In this document: positions 22,701-33,864 of the stretch, in pieces
Position numbering within the stretch: position 1 is the first letter of the stretch
Layout of the letters: the number at the start of each line of letters is the position of its first letter
Assembly (NCBI RefSeq): GCF_012489685.1
Contig: NC_080043.1
Coordinates: 3,722,501-3,786,500 of the forward strand
From: Lotus japonicus
Lineage: Eukaryota; Streptophyta; Magnoliopsida; Fabales; Fabaceae
Reading direction: 5' to 3'
DNA: 64,000 nt
Position numbers and translations under genes: made by a program
Notes under the pieces: generated by a model
Databases searched by the model: none
What the model was told of the DNA's origin: nothing
Seen by the model: only the letters and a program-made list of their open reading frames with translations

Positions 22701-24250
22701 TACTTTACTTCCCTAATGAATCCAGCCTCCAGTAACTTATTTGTTTCCACCTTTACAGCCTCTGCCTTTTCTTCGCCCATCTTTCTTTTAAACTGAACAA
22801 TAGGTTTCACCCCGGGATTTAAAGCCAATTTGTGACATATAAATTCCGGATCGATTCCTGGTAAATCTCTTGCACTCCATGCAAACAAATCCATATTCTC
22901 AGATAATAATTTTACCAACCTGTTTTCCTGACTTGTAGTTAAATTGACACCAACTTTCAAGTTTCGCTCACCAATTTGGATCGCCTTAGTTTCCTCTTCT
23001 GATTTCATCTTGTACTCACTGAATCCTTCTCGAGGATCCAAAATAATTTCTGACTGTTCTAAATCCACCTCATAGACTCGATGCCCCTCTTTCACTGCTT
23101 TCTTACCCATGTGCCCATACTGCTTAAAACTTTCTGAATAACACTTTCGAGCAACCATTTGATCAGCCTTTAAAATTCCAACTCCTCCTTTGCTCAATGG
23201 ATACTTCGCCGTTAAATGTCTTGTAGAAATGATCGCCCCCAATCTGTTTAGTGATGGCCTCCCAATAAGTACATTGTACGGTGAAGTACATTTTACTACC
23301 AAAAACTTAATAGCAAATGCCTCCGCATTCTTCCCTTCTCCAAAGACAGTTTTCAATTCCACATATCCTCGAACAAATACTTTTTCTCCAGAAAAACCCA
23401 CTAAAGAACCATCATAAGGCAACAAATCAGATTCATTTAGCCCCAACTTTTCAAAAGCGTCACCATAAATCAAATCCGCCGAGCTTCCTTGATCCAGAAG
23501 TACCCTCTCAATTTCATAATCAGCAATCCTCAGCATTACAACAATTGGATCGTCTTCGTGAGGCTGTATTCCCTCAAAATCTCGCACAGTAAACGTTATA
23601 TCGGGTTGATTGGTTGCCCAACTTCCCCAATCGTTAGAGTAAACAGCATTAATGGAGTGAACGTACCTCTTACGAGCTGAATTAGTCATTCCTCCGCCAC
23701 GAAATCCACCAAAAATAGAATGAATTCGCCCCTTTGCTTTTCCATCTGACTGTCTATCTTGACCATCGCCCTCAATCTCTTTTCCATCTTCGGTTCGTCT
23801 TGTTGAAGTTCCTGCTTCATCTGAATTGCTTCGCCCCTCAAGCTGCTTCATATACCCAGCCTTTATCAATTTATCAATCTCCTTCTTCAAAGTAAAACAG
23901 TCATCAGTATTATGCCCTGAAATCCTATGATACTCGCACCACTTCTTCTTGTCCACGTAACCCGTTGACGGCTTTGGCTGCCGTGGAAAACGAATAACAT
24001 TCGCCTCCAAACACGTGTGCAAAGCTTCAGTCAAATTAACCGCTAAAGGTACTGCACGGTCATTTTGGTTCCGAGTCCACGTCATCGAATGCCCTGGCCC
24101 ACGCACTCCATACGGTTGAGCACGATTTTTGAAATTAGAATGGTTATCAAATCGGCCGTCATAACGGTTACGATTATTATACCCTGCGTTGCTACGTTCG
24201 GTCCATCCCTTCGAATATTGATCTGCAACCGCTCCCTTCTTCGTCTCAAA
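19727..24250 (-). CDS. gag C-terminus and pol polyprotein of the Tat-lineage element
   Basis: The frame is open for about 1507 codons, in phase with the upstream gag. In order, with residues counted from 24106: a CX2HX4HX4C knuckle (CEYHRISGHNTDDC, about 57-70), typical of this lineage; an aspartic protease with DQGSSADLIY (about 205); RT with TDYTDLNKHCPKDSYPLP (about 487), MPFGLKNAGATYQ and YVDD; RNase H (about 772-880); a second RNase H with SVDGSSNVKGSGAG, NNQAEYEAIIAGL and TDSQIV (about 892-1020); and integrase with an HHCC zinc finger (about 1117), VDILGPF, SDNGTQF and NGQVES as the D,D,E residues. It ends 980 bp before the 3' LTR. Its odd feature is a 30-residue tandem duplication over the RT active site (residues about 569-628), so catalysis is doubtful. 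No frameshift was seen in 4.5 kb. Confidence 0.9.
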   Translation of the reverse strand, partial: FETKKGAVADQYSKGWTERSNAGYNNRNRYDGRFDNHSNFKNRAQPYGVRGPGHSMTWTRNQNDRAVPLAVNLTEALHTCLEANVIRFPRQPKPSTGYVDKKKWCEYHRISGHNTDDCFTLKKEIDKLIKAGYMKQLEGRSNSDEAGTSTRRTEDGKEIEGDGQDRQSDGKAKGRIHSIFGGFRGGGMTNSARKRYVHSINAVYSNDWGSWATNQPDITFTVRDFEGIQPHEDDPIVVMLRIADYEIERVLLDQGSSADLIYGDAFEKLGLNESDLLPYDGSLVGFSGEKVFVRGYVELKTVFGEGKNAEAFAIKFLVVKCTSPYNVLIGRPSLNRLGAIISTRHLTAKYPLSKGGVGILKADQMVARKCYSESFKQYGHMGKKAVKEGHRVYEVDLEQSEIILDPREGFSEYKMKSEEETKAIQIGERNLKVGVNLTTSQENRLVKLLSENMDLFAWSARDLPGIDPEFICHKLALNPGVKPIVQFKRKMGEEKAEAVKVETNKLLEAGFIREVKYPTWLANVVMVKKANGKWRMCTDYTDLNKHCPKDSYPLPNIDKLVDRASGFGMLSLMDAYSGYHQIRMYQPDEEKTAFMTNQANYCYQTMPFGLKNAGATYQRLMDKVFDKQVGRNMEIYVDDMVVKSEEYQRLMDKVFDKQVGRNMEIYVDDMVVKSEEMMAHCSDLEEAFGELRKHNMRLNPEKCSFGIQSGKFLGFMITRRGIEANPDKCKAILDMQSPTSVKDVQKLTGRIAALSRFLPCSGEKSAPFFQCLRKNKTFQWTEECEKAFQSLKDHLSKPPILAKPVPGISLSLFISISDNAVSSVLLQENKDDMRIIYFVSHALQGAEIRYQKIEKAALALIISARKLRPYFQGFPIVVKTDLPLRQVLQKPDLAGRMVSWAVELSEFEITFDRKGLVKAQVLVDFVNEMSSSEKNMEVGEWSLSVDGSSNVKGSGAGIILEGPGGVTVEQSLKFDFKASNNQAEYEAIIAGLKLAIEMGVKSIMIKTDSQIVSRQIQGEYQARDAQLAKYLLKAQGLIKQIGTVQVNYVPREENTRADILSKLASTKKPGNNKSVIQEVLSSPSIEEDETMMVLNLANSDWMGRIKQCLEAEGSNVLTFSKDQIREASRYTLLGDQLYRRGIEVPLLRCVSKDEAERIMFEVHEGVCASHVGGRSLAAKVLRAGFYWPTLRGDCMEYVRKCGKCQIYADLHKAPPETLSSMSSSWPFAMWGVDILGPFTPAGSQIRFILVAMDYFTKWIEAESMAKITAEKVKKFYWRKLVCRFGVPATIVSDNGTQFTSRSVKDFCAGMGIEMRFASVEHPQTNGQVESANKVILNGIRKRLGEAKGLWAEELITVIWAYNTTPQSTTGESPFKLTYGVDAMIPAELQDVTFRVATYNEEQNDMNRVVDLNLAEETQAEVRLRQAMVKQRSERRYNSRVVPRQMRVGDLVLRRKAKGHDDSKLSPNWEGLYRILRELGQGAYHLEELSGRRVPRAWNAQHLRYYYS
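22223..22402 (-). repeat. Perfect 90-bp tandem duplication covering the RT YVDD motif
   Basis: Copies 22223-22312 and 22313-22402 are identical base for base. Ninety bp is 30 codons, so the frame is kept and the product carries the block with MEIYVDDMVVKSEE twice. The family norm has it once. Confidence 0.95.
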
Positions 24251-25036
24251 CTACTGTTTCTGCCCTGGAACCGCTGCATTCGGGCGGTTGTTCTTGATCC
24301 GATCACTCTGCTCCTCCCTGATGTACCCTTGTACCCTTTCGCGCAAATGCACCATTGTCTCCACAGGTTTTCTACTCAAATTACTGTTCAAACCACCCGG
24401 CTTCAAGCCCAATTCAAAAGCTGCAATGCAAATTTCTGGCATTTTATCCTCCAAATGAACAGATAATTGATTGAAACGCCCCATGTAAGACTGCAAAGTC
24501 TCATTTGGTCCTTGACGAACATTAAATAATGTCGCCGGAGTTACTTTTTGTGCACGACTGGTAGAAAACTGAGACAAGAACTTTGTAGATAATTCAGTGA
24601 AATTGACAATTGACCTTGACGGTAGAGTGGTAAACCAAATCATCGCTGATTTCTTAAAAGTTGATGGCAACATTTTGCACTTCAACGCGTCTGATGCGCC
24701 TACAATGACCATTTTCGTGTTGAAATACACTAAATGGTCTTTTGGGTCTGAATCGCCATAGTACGAGTCAAGTTCCAATGTCTTTAAATTGTCTGGGACG
24801 GCAGTGTTCGCTATTTCCTCTGTAAAAGGTTGAAAGTCCACCACCGTCTCAGCCATTCTTCGATCGCCCTCTCGTAAACCCTGAGTCTGATTGATGTCAG
24901 TAAGTTGATTCTGTAACTGTTGATTATGTTGACGAAGTTCATTGAGATCGTCCATGATCCGCTGAAGAACATCGGGATGAACATCATTTTGTTGAACATG
25001 ACTCCTCTCTCCGTTCGCTCCGGATCGAGTCACCAT
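24251..25036 (-). CDS. gag N-terminal part, ended by an in-frame TAG
   Basis: 261 codons from MVTRSGANGER. It contains the retrotransposon gag core: the WFTTLP block, then FLSQFSTSRAQKVTPATLF, then GPNETLQSYMGRFNQ. It stops at TAG (24251-24253). The frame stays open beyond the stop into the zinc-knuckle region and pol, so this is one gag-pol frame cut by a single nonsense codon, with no frameshift. Gag would form the particle in the cytoplasm. The stop precedes the nucleic-acid-binding knuckle. Confidence 0.85.
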   Translation of the reverse strand: MVTRSGANGERSHVQQNDVHPDVLQRIMDDLNELRQHNQQLQNQLTDINQTQGLREGDRRMAETVVDFQPFTEEIANTAVPDNLKTLELDSYYGDSDPKDHLVYFNTKMVIVGASDALKCKMLPSTFKKSAMIWFTTLPSRSIVNFTELSTKFLSQFSTSRAQKVTPATLFNVRQGPNETLQSYMGRFNQLSVHLEDKMPEICIAAFELGLKPGGLNSNLSRKPVETMVHLRERVQGYIREEQSDRIKNNRPNAAVPGQKQ

Positions 25037-25070
25037 TGCAGTGAAAATTGAAGCCTAGGAAAGTATCCAG

Positions 25071-25089
25071 GGCCCCACGGTGGGCGCCA
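25071..25089 (-). other. Primer-binding site of the Tat-lineage element
   Basis: Minus-strand TGGCGCCCACCGTGGGGCC begins right inside the 5' LTR. It has the TGGCGCC start found in many plant gypsy elements. The priming tRNA was not determined. Confidence 0.65.
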
Positions 25090-25090
25090 A

Positions 25091-25307
25091 TGTTCCGGTA
25101 TGGAACCACAGACTAAAGGCTAACCAGTTTAGAGAGAACAAACGAAAGTAACAAAGTGAGTAAAAATGCGTGAAATGATAGGTCCCCACCGCTTGGGCGG
25201 TCCTCTTTTATTTATAGCTTGGGTTTTGGTCCGACTGGACCATGGGTTGCCCGGCCCATTAGTTACATGATACTGATTAGCCCATTCCGTCCGCCCATAT
25301 CAGTCCA
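25091..25307 (-). repeat. 5' LTR of the Tat-lineage element
   Basis: 217 bp. It lies next to the primer-binding site and is followed by the GTATT target duplication at 25308. Confidence 0.93.
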
Positions 25308-25312
25308 GTATT

Positions 25313-27986
25313 GAAAGAAAGTGATCTATATTTATCATAGAATTAATATATGTTTTCTATTATTATAAGAGAAAAATTAACAGTTAAAGAACAAAACTAG
25401 CTAACAACATTTAAATATAATGACGAATAAATAAAGAAAAGGGGTCGCCTCCAAACTTGTTGCTAAGCATTTGCAACACTCGCATCACACTATCGATATA
25501 TCATTATCTATTCCGTTCACTCAAAATCCTAGTTAATATTAATAATGCATATTGAAAATATCAAAAGAACTTCAAATCCATCGTCACGTACGCACTACGC
25601 ACACGGCTACCAATTAGGAAAATGACACTTAACCTAATGGACATTTTAGTTTTAATTTTTCTGTTCTCAATGAACTAGAGGAAAGGAAAGGCTTATAATA
25701 AGCATCTAGACCCATGCTCATTTGTTGCTTTCTTTATCTTTATGGCTGAAGAATTTGTGAAAATGTGTTAATTAACTTGGTAGAGACGTGTGTCACATAT
25801 GTTGTCTACATCGTTGATTTGTACATATTCCAAATTTTCAGTTGAAGGTTGGGGTGGGCCTGCAGCTCCATGTATTGGGATAGAAGAACAAATTAAAGCA
25901 TATAGTACAATATTGATCTAATTAAAGCAGGCATAGGGCCCATGATGGGGACCCTAATTTTCTTACCTTGTGAAAGGGGACACTCATGTTAGTCCATCAT
26001 CTTAGAATTGATTTTGTTGCTTCCTTTTGTTCTATCCTAATACATTGTTTCCTTCTTTAAGAGGACGACCCCACAACTATTCTCCCATGTCACAAGTCAC
26101 TTGTGAGGAGAAAAAGAAATGATGAGACGTGGGGTTAGATAGAGAGTTTTGAAACGAAGCACCACCTCCAATTTCTATCTTCAAAATAGTGAATCACAAA
26201 GTCCAAATGTGTCACGGTGATCGAAAGTGATTGAGAAATTTCACAAATTAAAGAAAATGTTGCTAATGGAGGTTAGGCTATAATCTTTAATCACATTTCT
26301 TAGAAATTGACGCCAAATGTCATATTCAGTAGGCTTTGTCTTTAAGGTTCATTCTCTTGCTAGACTAGGGCCGGTAGAGAAATTTTTAGGTATGCCTAAA
26401 TAAATATGTGTTCCATGTGTAAAATCAATTATGTACGTTCTATTAGAAATGCATAAAAGATGACTTTAGTCGATCGACATGCAGTTAACGTCTAACGATT
26501 GTTCATCTTATGACTTTAGACAAAAATATGAGTATATTAATCAAATAAGTGACAACTCAAAATTTGTCATTGGAGTGAGATAGTTGAGTCTAAAGTACAT
26601 TTGTTTTTAGGACCTGTACTACTAGTGTATGACAGTATGAGTAAAATTAATTGTTATTTTGTTAACATACTACTAAAATATTGAACGATTGAAATTAAAC
26701 TATTAAATTAAACCACACTTTTGCAATACCGTAGCTGCAATATTCTTTCCCACTCCATCCAAGTTTCAGCAGCGTTGTTCTTCTCAGTTGAGGTGATGAA
26801 TCATGACGGAACTACGTGGTGGTGTTCCTAGAAGTTACAATGGAGTTTCAGGTTCCATGGTATCGAAGAGGGTACCATCGAAAGACACCCCGACAATAAG
26901 AATAGAGACATAAATTTCAGAAGGGACACTAAAATTCAAAGTAATATGATTTTTAAGAAAATTTTAATTTTTATCAAATAAAGCGAGTACTTTATAGTTT
27001 TAGTTTGGGATAATAACAGAGTGATATATGTTTGTTTTTTTAGAAAAGGTATGGTGGGTCAATATAAAAATCTACAAGCCACCAAAAGAAACAGGGCATA
27101 AACCACTCACCTAGAAATCATATCTCAAACAGTAAAATTTACTTTACGAGGGAAATCCAATGACCTGCCAATCTGCCATGAGTCCACTTTACAAGGGTGG
27201 ATTTGGTTTGATGGTTGAAGTAAGGCTAAAGAAAGGGACATTTATTTATTACAATTTTGAATGTGGAAACACCCCCACTATGGATGAAACATGGAAAAAG
27301 AGAAACTAAAAATAAAGAAAATATAAAGGAGGAACATCTGGTGCTATTCTTTTCCTTTCCTCTGGCCTTTAGACAGATTGGAGTGTGTTCAAGTGTAAAC
27401 ATCATCAACTTCCCCACTGATATAATATCCATGTGTCATGGCCTCAGTGTTATATCATTCCATTAATTGTTTCTGGGGATTGTGGTCACAAACCCAACTC
27501 CCCCCATCTTGGGTAACATATTTATGCTTTACCCATATTTTCACTCCCTTTTCTTTTAGTCGGGACTTTTTCTAAAAGTATTTTAAATAGTTCCTTTTAG
27601 TATTAGAAGTTAGAATTAGAACACAGGAAAAGAGTGATATAAATAGCTTTGGATTAGTCACGGATCCAATAAACTTTTCTGTTGTGTGGACATTATAAAT
27701 TTGTAACAATACCACCTTGGAAATGAAATTTAATGACGTTGTTTCCTTAGATATATTCTTAATTAATCCAATGTTAAACTCTAGAGAAACTCCAGAGAAG
27801 AAGAAAAGCAATAACCACAAACGCAATAGGAGAGAAAGTGGAAGAAGTATTTTGAGAAGGAAAAACTAAATCACCAAAGAATGATGTGTGAACGGTTAGA
27901 GATTTTCTTTATCATTATCCAACAATATACAAAAATTTATGCAGTTCGTTCATTATACAAAATCATTTGTATCTTGCCCAACTACT
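25313..27986. other. Intergenic DNA, no gene seen
   Basis: No recognisable coding sequence, RNA gene or element ends. Overlapping opposite-strand ORFs at 27226-27466 have no domain and look like chance. Confidence 0.45.
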
Positions 27987-27995
27987 TAAAAATTT

Positions 27996-29544
27996 GGCTT
28001 AAATAAGTTTTTCGTCCCTAACCTTTTTATAATACCTGGTTTTCGTCCCTCGCCGGAGCAAAGGTGGGGTTTAGTCCCTAACCTTTGCCAAAACGTTTGG
28101 TTTTAGTCCCTCCGGAGCTCCGGTGGCCCATGTGGCATGGCCACGTCAGTTTAATGAGGCCAGGTGGAAAAAAATTTATTTTAAATTCTAAAAAAAAAAT
28201 GAACTATTTATTAACACCATAATTAAATCATCATCTTCAACCATTTCTTAACAGCATAGGCACAAAGCTTTCATTTAAACCCAGAAAAATGAAAATGAAA
28301 AGGACTCACGTTGGAAGGAAGGAAAATTAGCAATCCTTCATTCAAGATCTTTGTTAAAGGAGAAACAAAAAAAAATTAGCAAACTAAAAATTTCCAGAAA
28401 CAAGTAAATTAATACAACCATCTCCAGAATCCAAATTAAAAAATAACCCAAATCTAGGTTTTAACTCACTATCACCAGCCTATATTCTGCAACAATATAC
28501 ATTCCAGGAAACACACCAAAACCCAATCTCGCTCCATTGTATCAGGACTTTCATCACCAACTCTACCAATTCAAGTATACTTTCATATGCTAAGGACACC
28601 AAATCCATGATACAATAGCCACCACAGAACACGCATAAACACATCCACCACCAAGAGCTACCCTTTTCCACAATAACTCTGCTACACAACTTCTATACAG
28701 TTCAAATCAATTGAAATATCTCGTCTCCAACAAGCAATCTACACAAGCATGAGGATCCTCGAATCTATCTTCAACAGCGGCATGGTGATCGCACTAGATC
28801 TTGCCGCCGCGAGCGCCAGATTCAGAAGAACGACAAGGAGAAGAGGAAACGTAGACCCAGAAACCGAAGACCACTCTCCTTCGAGGCCTTCATCTCCTAC
28901 CTCATCTGGACCTCAAACAATACCCATAAATTAGGGTTTCAAGACACAACAGAGAAGATCCTTCTCACCTCAAACAATACCCAGAAATTAGGGTTCCAAT
29001 CTGCTATGTTCAAGTCTCCTTCTCCCTCTGCTCGCGGTCTCTCTCTTTCTCTCTTACTCGATGCTCAGATCCGTGGTGCCATTTTGGGTTGCAATTTCGG
29101 ATATTCTTCTCTCTTGAATGTTTCCCCCTTTTTTTCTTTGGGTGTTGATGTGGTGGTGAGGAGTGGTGCTTGATGCGTGCTGTCTGTGTGGAATGGGAAG
29201 GGGCTTGGGGTGTACAACAGATTTGGTTCTGGTCAAGTACAAAACTGAAGATGATAACTCAGTTGAAGAAGAAGATATTGATTAGAATGAAGAGTTTTAA
29301 TTATGGTGTTAAGAAATAGTTAATTTTTTTTAGAATTTAAAAGAAAAAAAAATAACACATGGCCTCATTAATCCACGTGGCCATGCCACATGGGCCACCG
29401 GAGCTCCGGCGTTGACCCAGAGCTCCGGAGGGACTAAAACCAAACGTTTTGGCAAAGGTTAGGGACTAAACCCCACCTTTGCTCCGGCGAGAGACGAAAA
29501 CCAGGTATTATGGAAAGGTTAGGGACGAAAAACTTATTTAAGCC
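27996..29544. mobile_element. Non-autonomous MULE with about 235-bp inverted repeats
   Basis: The inverted ends begin GGCTTAAATAAGTTTTTCGT and extend to about 28230 on the left and from about 29302 on the right. They are nearly identical except for an insertion of about 20 bp in the right arm near 29405-29425. A perfect 9-bp target duplication TAAAAATTT flanks the element (27987-27995, 29545-29553). There is no transposase. The core (28280-29290) is distinct in composition and is described under findings. The 61-aa ORF at 28749-28934 has no known domain. Confidence 0.92.
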
Positions 29545-29553
29545 TAAAAATTT

Positions 29554-30359
29554 TGGTAGTTGGTTCATTGCTCTATACACTTAGCTCCTACAAAATCTAA
29601 CCACTAAATCAATTAGATGCTCCTTGGTCTAGGTAAGTGAGCACTAAATTATCTAGGGTCTTCATGGTAGGATATTCTCTATGGATCTATGGTGTGTGAT
29701 GGGTGGGATAGATTCTTTCACATGATATAATGGGATTGGACTAGCTAGCTCTGGCATAAAATGTTTGGTGGTGTTCGAGTGAATGATATTCTAAAAATAT
29801 CCTTGACATAAATGTTTAATATGTGATCCTCCATCCCACTAAAAAAAAGTATGGGAAATGAAAAAATATATTGAGAATTGAGATTGACATTAGAGAGAAT
29901 CAGTCTACCCATCACATTCATGACAAAATATACGAGGGAAATTAAATATATTTGGTGTTGTCATCAATATGGGAATGCATCATATTGTGCTGTCCACAAT
30001 TCTTGTTGTAAATGAGGAACATCATCAGGCCCACTCTTACACTAGTGAACCATAATTTTTTTTTGTTAATGTTGTGGTTGAAACTTCAATTGGATAAGTA
30101 TGGTTCAATTGCTTTCTGAGTGGTGGTTTTGTCTATAATTACACAAGTCTCTATTTTTCACTTCATTTTCTTGAATGGAAGGTAGAAGCTAAAGCCATAA
30201 AGTCATGAGGTTTAGAATTAGTACATTATTATTCTAGTCAAGAACGTGAGCACCATCAATTTTACTTTTTCTTCCCCACGATTTTAAAAGTAGTTGTAGT
30301 GTTTTCATAGTTCATACCCCACAGTTGTCTATGGTCAATTTTCTTATATTCATTCCAGT
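29554..30359. other. Intergenic DNA, no gene seen
   Basis: No supported coding or structural feature between the two MULEs. Confidence 0.5.
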
Positions 30360-30368
30360 ACTATTGGC

Positions 30369-31508
30369 GACGATGTCTTCGGTGGTTCAGTTTGAAATTG
30401 AACCACCATGATGCAGGTACTGTTCCACACTTAAAGTACTAAAATGCCCATTTATTTTTTTCACCTCCCTTCCTTCTCCTCTACTCCCAGTCTCTCCTAG
30501 ATTGTCTCTTGCAACATGTGTCGTTGTCACCCTCCACGACCTCCGCCCCTCCACCACCTCCTCCAATCTTTCCTCTTTCACTGTCAGCGAAAATGCCTGA
30601 AGAGGCTTATACCCTCTGACCAGTCATGGAATTGGTCCATTACCTCAACAAACACATCCCATGGACTAGACCCACCATTCGTGTCTTCAGTTCATTTTTC
30701 TCCTGTTCACTCTCTTATTCGCACCTTCCGTCAAAATCTATTCTTTTTTTGTTCAGATCCACATCAATTTCTGGGCTTCCTTCAAAATCTTCTTCTTTTT
30801 GTTCACATCCGCACCACCACACCATCTCTTTTCCTTTCACCTCCCTTCGTTCTATGTCCTCCAAACTATGTCGAACCCCGGCCCTCTCTTCAGCTTCCTT
30901 TATCTTCTCCATACGAAGATCTTCAGGAACATGACATGCAAAGTGAAATCTCATCCCAAGAAGCTCTGATATGGGAAGAACAAAGGCCTTCTGAAGAACC
31001 TAACAATAAATCCATAACCACCATCTAAAAAAAAAGAAAAAAATCAGAGCCAAACACACTTCTTCTATTGGACTTTCTATGTCCTGGGTTTGCAATTCAA
31101 CGATGCTTGCTTCAATAATTAACTAGTTAAGTGCTTCAATCATTCGGTACCAATTTGGGATTAGAGTTAGGATTTTGAGTAATTTCAATATAATAACATT
31201 TGGGGGTAAAAGAAGAGGCAAATTCATGGATGAAAGAGATGAACCGGAAGAGATGGAGTGGTGGCTTAGGTGGGAAGCACAGTGGTATGCCTTGAGCTTG
31301 GTAGCAGAGATGGAGTGAGAACGGAAGAGGGGTTCACTGTTACCAATGAGGAAGTAGATCAAGGGTATTTTTGTTATTGTGCTTATTTTAAACCTTCAAT
31401 CTGAATCACCTAATATTTAACCAATAAATCCAACGGTGGAGAATAGAATGTACCACGGTGGGTCAGTGAAATGGGTCAGTTTTTCACTGACCCACGGAAG
31501 CCAACACC
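30369..31508. mobile_element. MULE-like element with short imperfect inverted repeats
   Basis: A perfect 9-bp duplication ACTATTGGC lies at 30360-30368 and 31509-31517. The left end GACGATGTCTTCGGTGG and the inverted right end GGTGTTGGCTTCCGTGG match at about 15 of 22 positions. Each end also holds its own hairpin (GGTGGTTCAG with TGAACCACC; GGGTCAGTG with CACTGACCC). The interior has a 170-aa ORF (30516-31028, +), Pro/Ser/Phe-rich and without a recognised domain. It is probably non-autonomous. Confidence 0.7.
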
Positions 31509-31517
31509 ACTATTGGC

Positions 31518-32559
31518 AATCTAATCAGTTCATAGTTCAATAATTTAGTGGAGGATCAAAGCAAAGATCAAAAGATGTCATCATATATATGCAATATCAT
31601 GCATTGTCATTCGTTCAATTCAAACTAGGATATATAGCATTGTAGTATAATATTCTTGTTGCTTGTGGACAAAAATGGTAAACATGTTCCATGTTCCAAT
31701 TCCACCTTGACAACTTTATGGAAGTAGACCCTTTGATTTTGATCTTGGTATATCTTTTATGTGCCTGGCCCTTGTTGGATGCACAATAATAATGAATACA
31801 ATAGTGTCTCACAATTATGTTTAGCTCTAGTCCTAGCAATAGCATGCTCCATCTTGAAATTGCCTTTTTGGTTTGCAGTTTTCAATTTCCACCACTTTTA
31901 TGGACCCATAATTTAGGTATAGCTTAGCAACTACCCACATGTCACTCTAATGGTATTGCAGCAACCTAAAAAGGTTAGGTTATGTCCTTCCATATCAAAG
32001 TCTTTAAATCTGACAAAATTAATAGGGCCATATTGAAAAAGCAGGATAGGTGTGATATCAATATGTTGGGCCTAAGCGACAATAAGATGGGAGATGGACA
32101 TAATAACCTGATCCCTTTGATCGTGCATTGTACCTGTTTTAACAAGATTGGCAGCATTAAAATGAGTAGTTCACTTTATAGAAAAAAAAAGTGATGCTTC
32201 TTGATTTTAATACAAATTAAAAGAATAAGTTCTAATAAAATGTACACCTACACAGATCGACTGAGAGAGTTGAGGTGCTTGTCACATAGTATTGTGAAAG
32301 AAGAATGTTGCCCTAAAATTATACACGAAAATTAGAGTAAGTGCACTATAATACTAAAGTAATTTAAAAGTATGAAGCTACAATTATCTAATCCAAGGGG
32401 TTAGGAAAACAAACTAGCTCAAGTGAGTTCATAGTTCATACAAATAATAGTTGAAAAGTGGTGGGTGGTTTTGTGAATAAGCAAGCAAGCAAATAAGAGA
32501 GTGAGATAAAAAATTGAAATGAAAGAATCTCGAGATTGCAAAAGCAGTTGGATCATCTC
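31518..32559. other. Intergenic DNA, no gene seen
   Basis: Only short unsupported ORFs. Confidence 0.45.
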
Positions 32560-33827
32560 TCCCCGATTGTATATATGTTATCATAAGTACAAGGTGAGAT
32601 TAGTCGTGAAAGGTTTAGTCAAAAGAAAGCATTGATTGTGCAGACATTTTTTCACCCCTAGTAAAGATGCCTTCAACGAGCAGCAGTTCTTAGTTTAGCT
32701 GCAACTTTGAGTCTAAATGTGGAGCAACAAGATGCGAAGATTTCATTTCTTCATGGAGATTTAGAAGAAGAATTTTATATGGAGCATTTAGAGGAATTCA
32801 AAGTCAATTGAAGACAAGTTTATATGGACTTAATAAGACACCGTTGTCAATGGTACAAGAAGTTTGATTTATTCCCGATTGAGCATAGATATCGAAGGAC
32901 TACTTCTGATCATTGTGTCTTTGTAAAGAGATTTTTTGATGGTGATTTCATCATTCTACTCTTGTATGTTGACCATATGTTAATCATAGGGCAAAACCAT
33001 GGCGATAATAACAATTTGAAGAAAAAAATGAAGAAATGTTTTGCTATGAAAGACTTGGGATCCACAAAGAATATTTTTGGTATGTTTTTCGTGATAGTCA
33101 GAGCGCAATCCACCCGAGCAAGATTTTGAGTTTTCACTCGAGATCAAAGATATTGATGTGAGATATCAATGGCTACGTGATATGTTCAAACCTAAGCAAT
33201 TACAACTTAATGAAATCCAATTGATGACAATAATTCATATGCGGTGACCATATCCTTACCTAAATAAAATACAAGTTTTGGAGAAGACCCGTTGGATCGA
33301 TGGCGCCCTCCACCTGATTCAGGAGGGGGAGATTGATGGGTTTCTGTTCTTTTTAGGAGGAGAGAAAATGAGTAAATGCAAATTTTAAAGTGGGAAGTTG
33401 AAGAAAAGAAGTAAAAATCTCTTGAATTATCAATAATGTTTTGTTAACATCTCCATTTCATCTCCACTTTGATGAATATGAAGAGAAAAAAGAGAAATGA
33501 GAGTGATGTGACAAAAAATGCGATGCAAAAAAAAAATAGAAGTGTGGATGAATCACTACTCTTGAATTATTACCACAAACTATTTACGTAAAGATGGTTA
33601 TAAAAGCCTGAATGGATTTTCATTTAAAAATCATCCCAAAACAAAACCAAAACTTAATAGTTTTGAGAGAAAACCTCATTACATTGAGAAGAATTCATTT
33701 TTAGAGAAAAATCAAAGTAGAGTTCATCTACCAATATTTTCTATGAGATTATTATTACTACTTTTGCAATCCCATTAATTTATCAAGTTTCTCCAAGCTA
33801 CGAGTGTTGAATATCCACTCTCCAACA
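32560..33827 (+). mobile_element. Decayed 3' half of a Ty1-copia element (RT remnant plus 3' LTR)
   Basis: Reading across several frameshifts and stops, 32590-33110 gives copia RT blocks: LVVKGLVK, then EQQDAKISFLHGDLEEEFYME, QWYKKFD, YRRTTSDHCVFVKRF, DGDFIILLLYVDHM (family norm YVDDM, so the second catalytic Asp is lost), and CFAMKDLGS. A polypurine tract AGGAGGGGGAGAT (33321-33333) then precedes a probable LTR that starts TGATGGG at 33334 and ends near CCAACA at 33827. The 5' half is missing. The Tork-like assignment is from motif resemblance. Confidence 0.8.
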
Positions 33828-33864
33828 ACTTGGGCTCGATATTAAGCACATGATAGAAACTAGC

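Larger units (their letters stand above)
18529..25307 (-). mobile_element. Full-length Ty3-gypsy retrotransposon, Tat lineage (Retand-like), 6.8 kb
   Basis: Two 217-bp LTRs (18529-18745 and 25091-25307) start TG, end CA and differ at one site that I can see. A perfect 5-bp target duplication GTATT flanks the element (18524-18528, 25308-25312). On the minus strand the order is LTR, PBS, gag, protease, RT, RNase H, second RNase H, integrase, LTR. The second RNase H after the normal one marks the Tat lineage. The near-identical LTRs mean recent insertion. Despite its youth the copy carries an internal stop in gag and a tandem duplication in RT, so it is probably defective. Confidence 0.95.
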
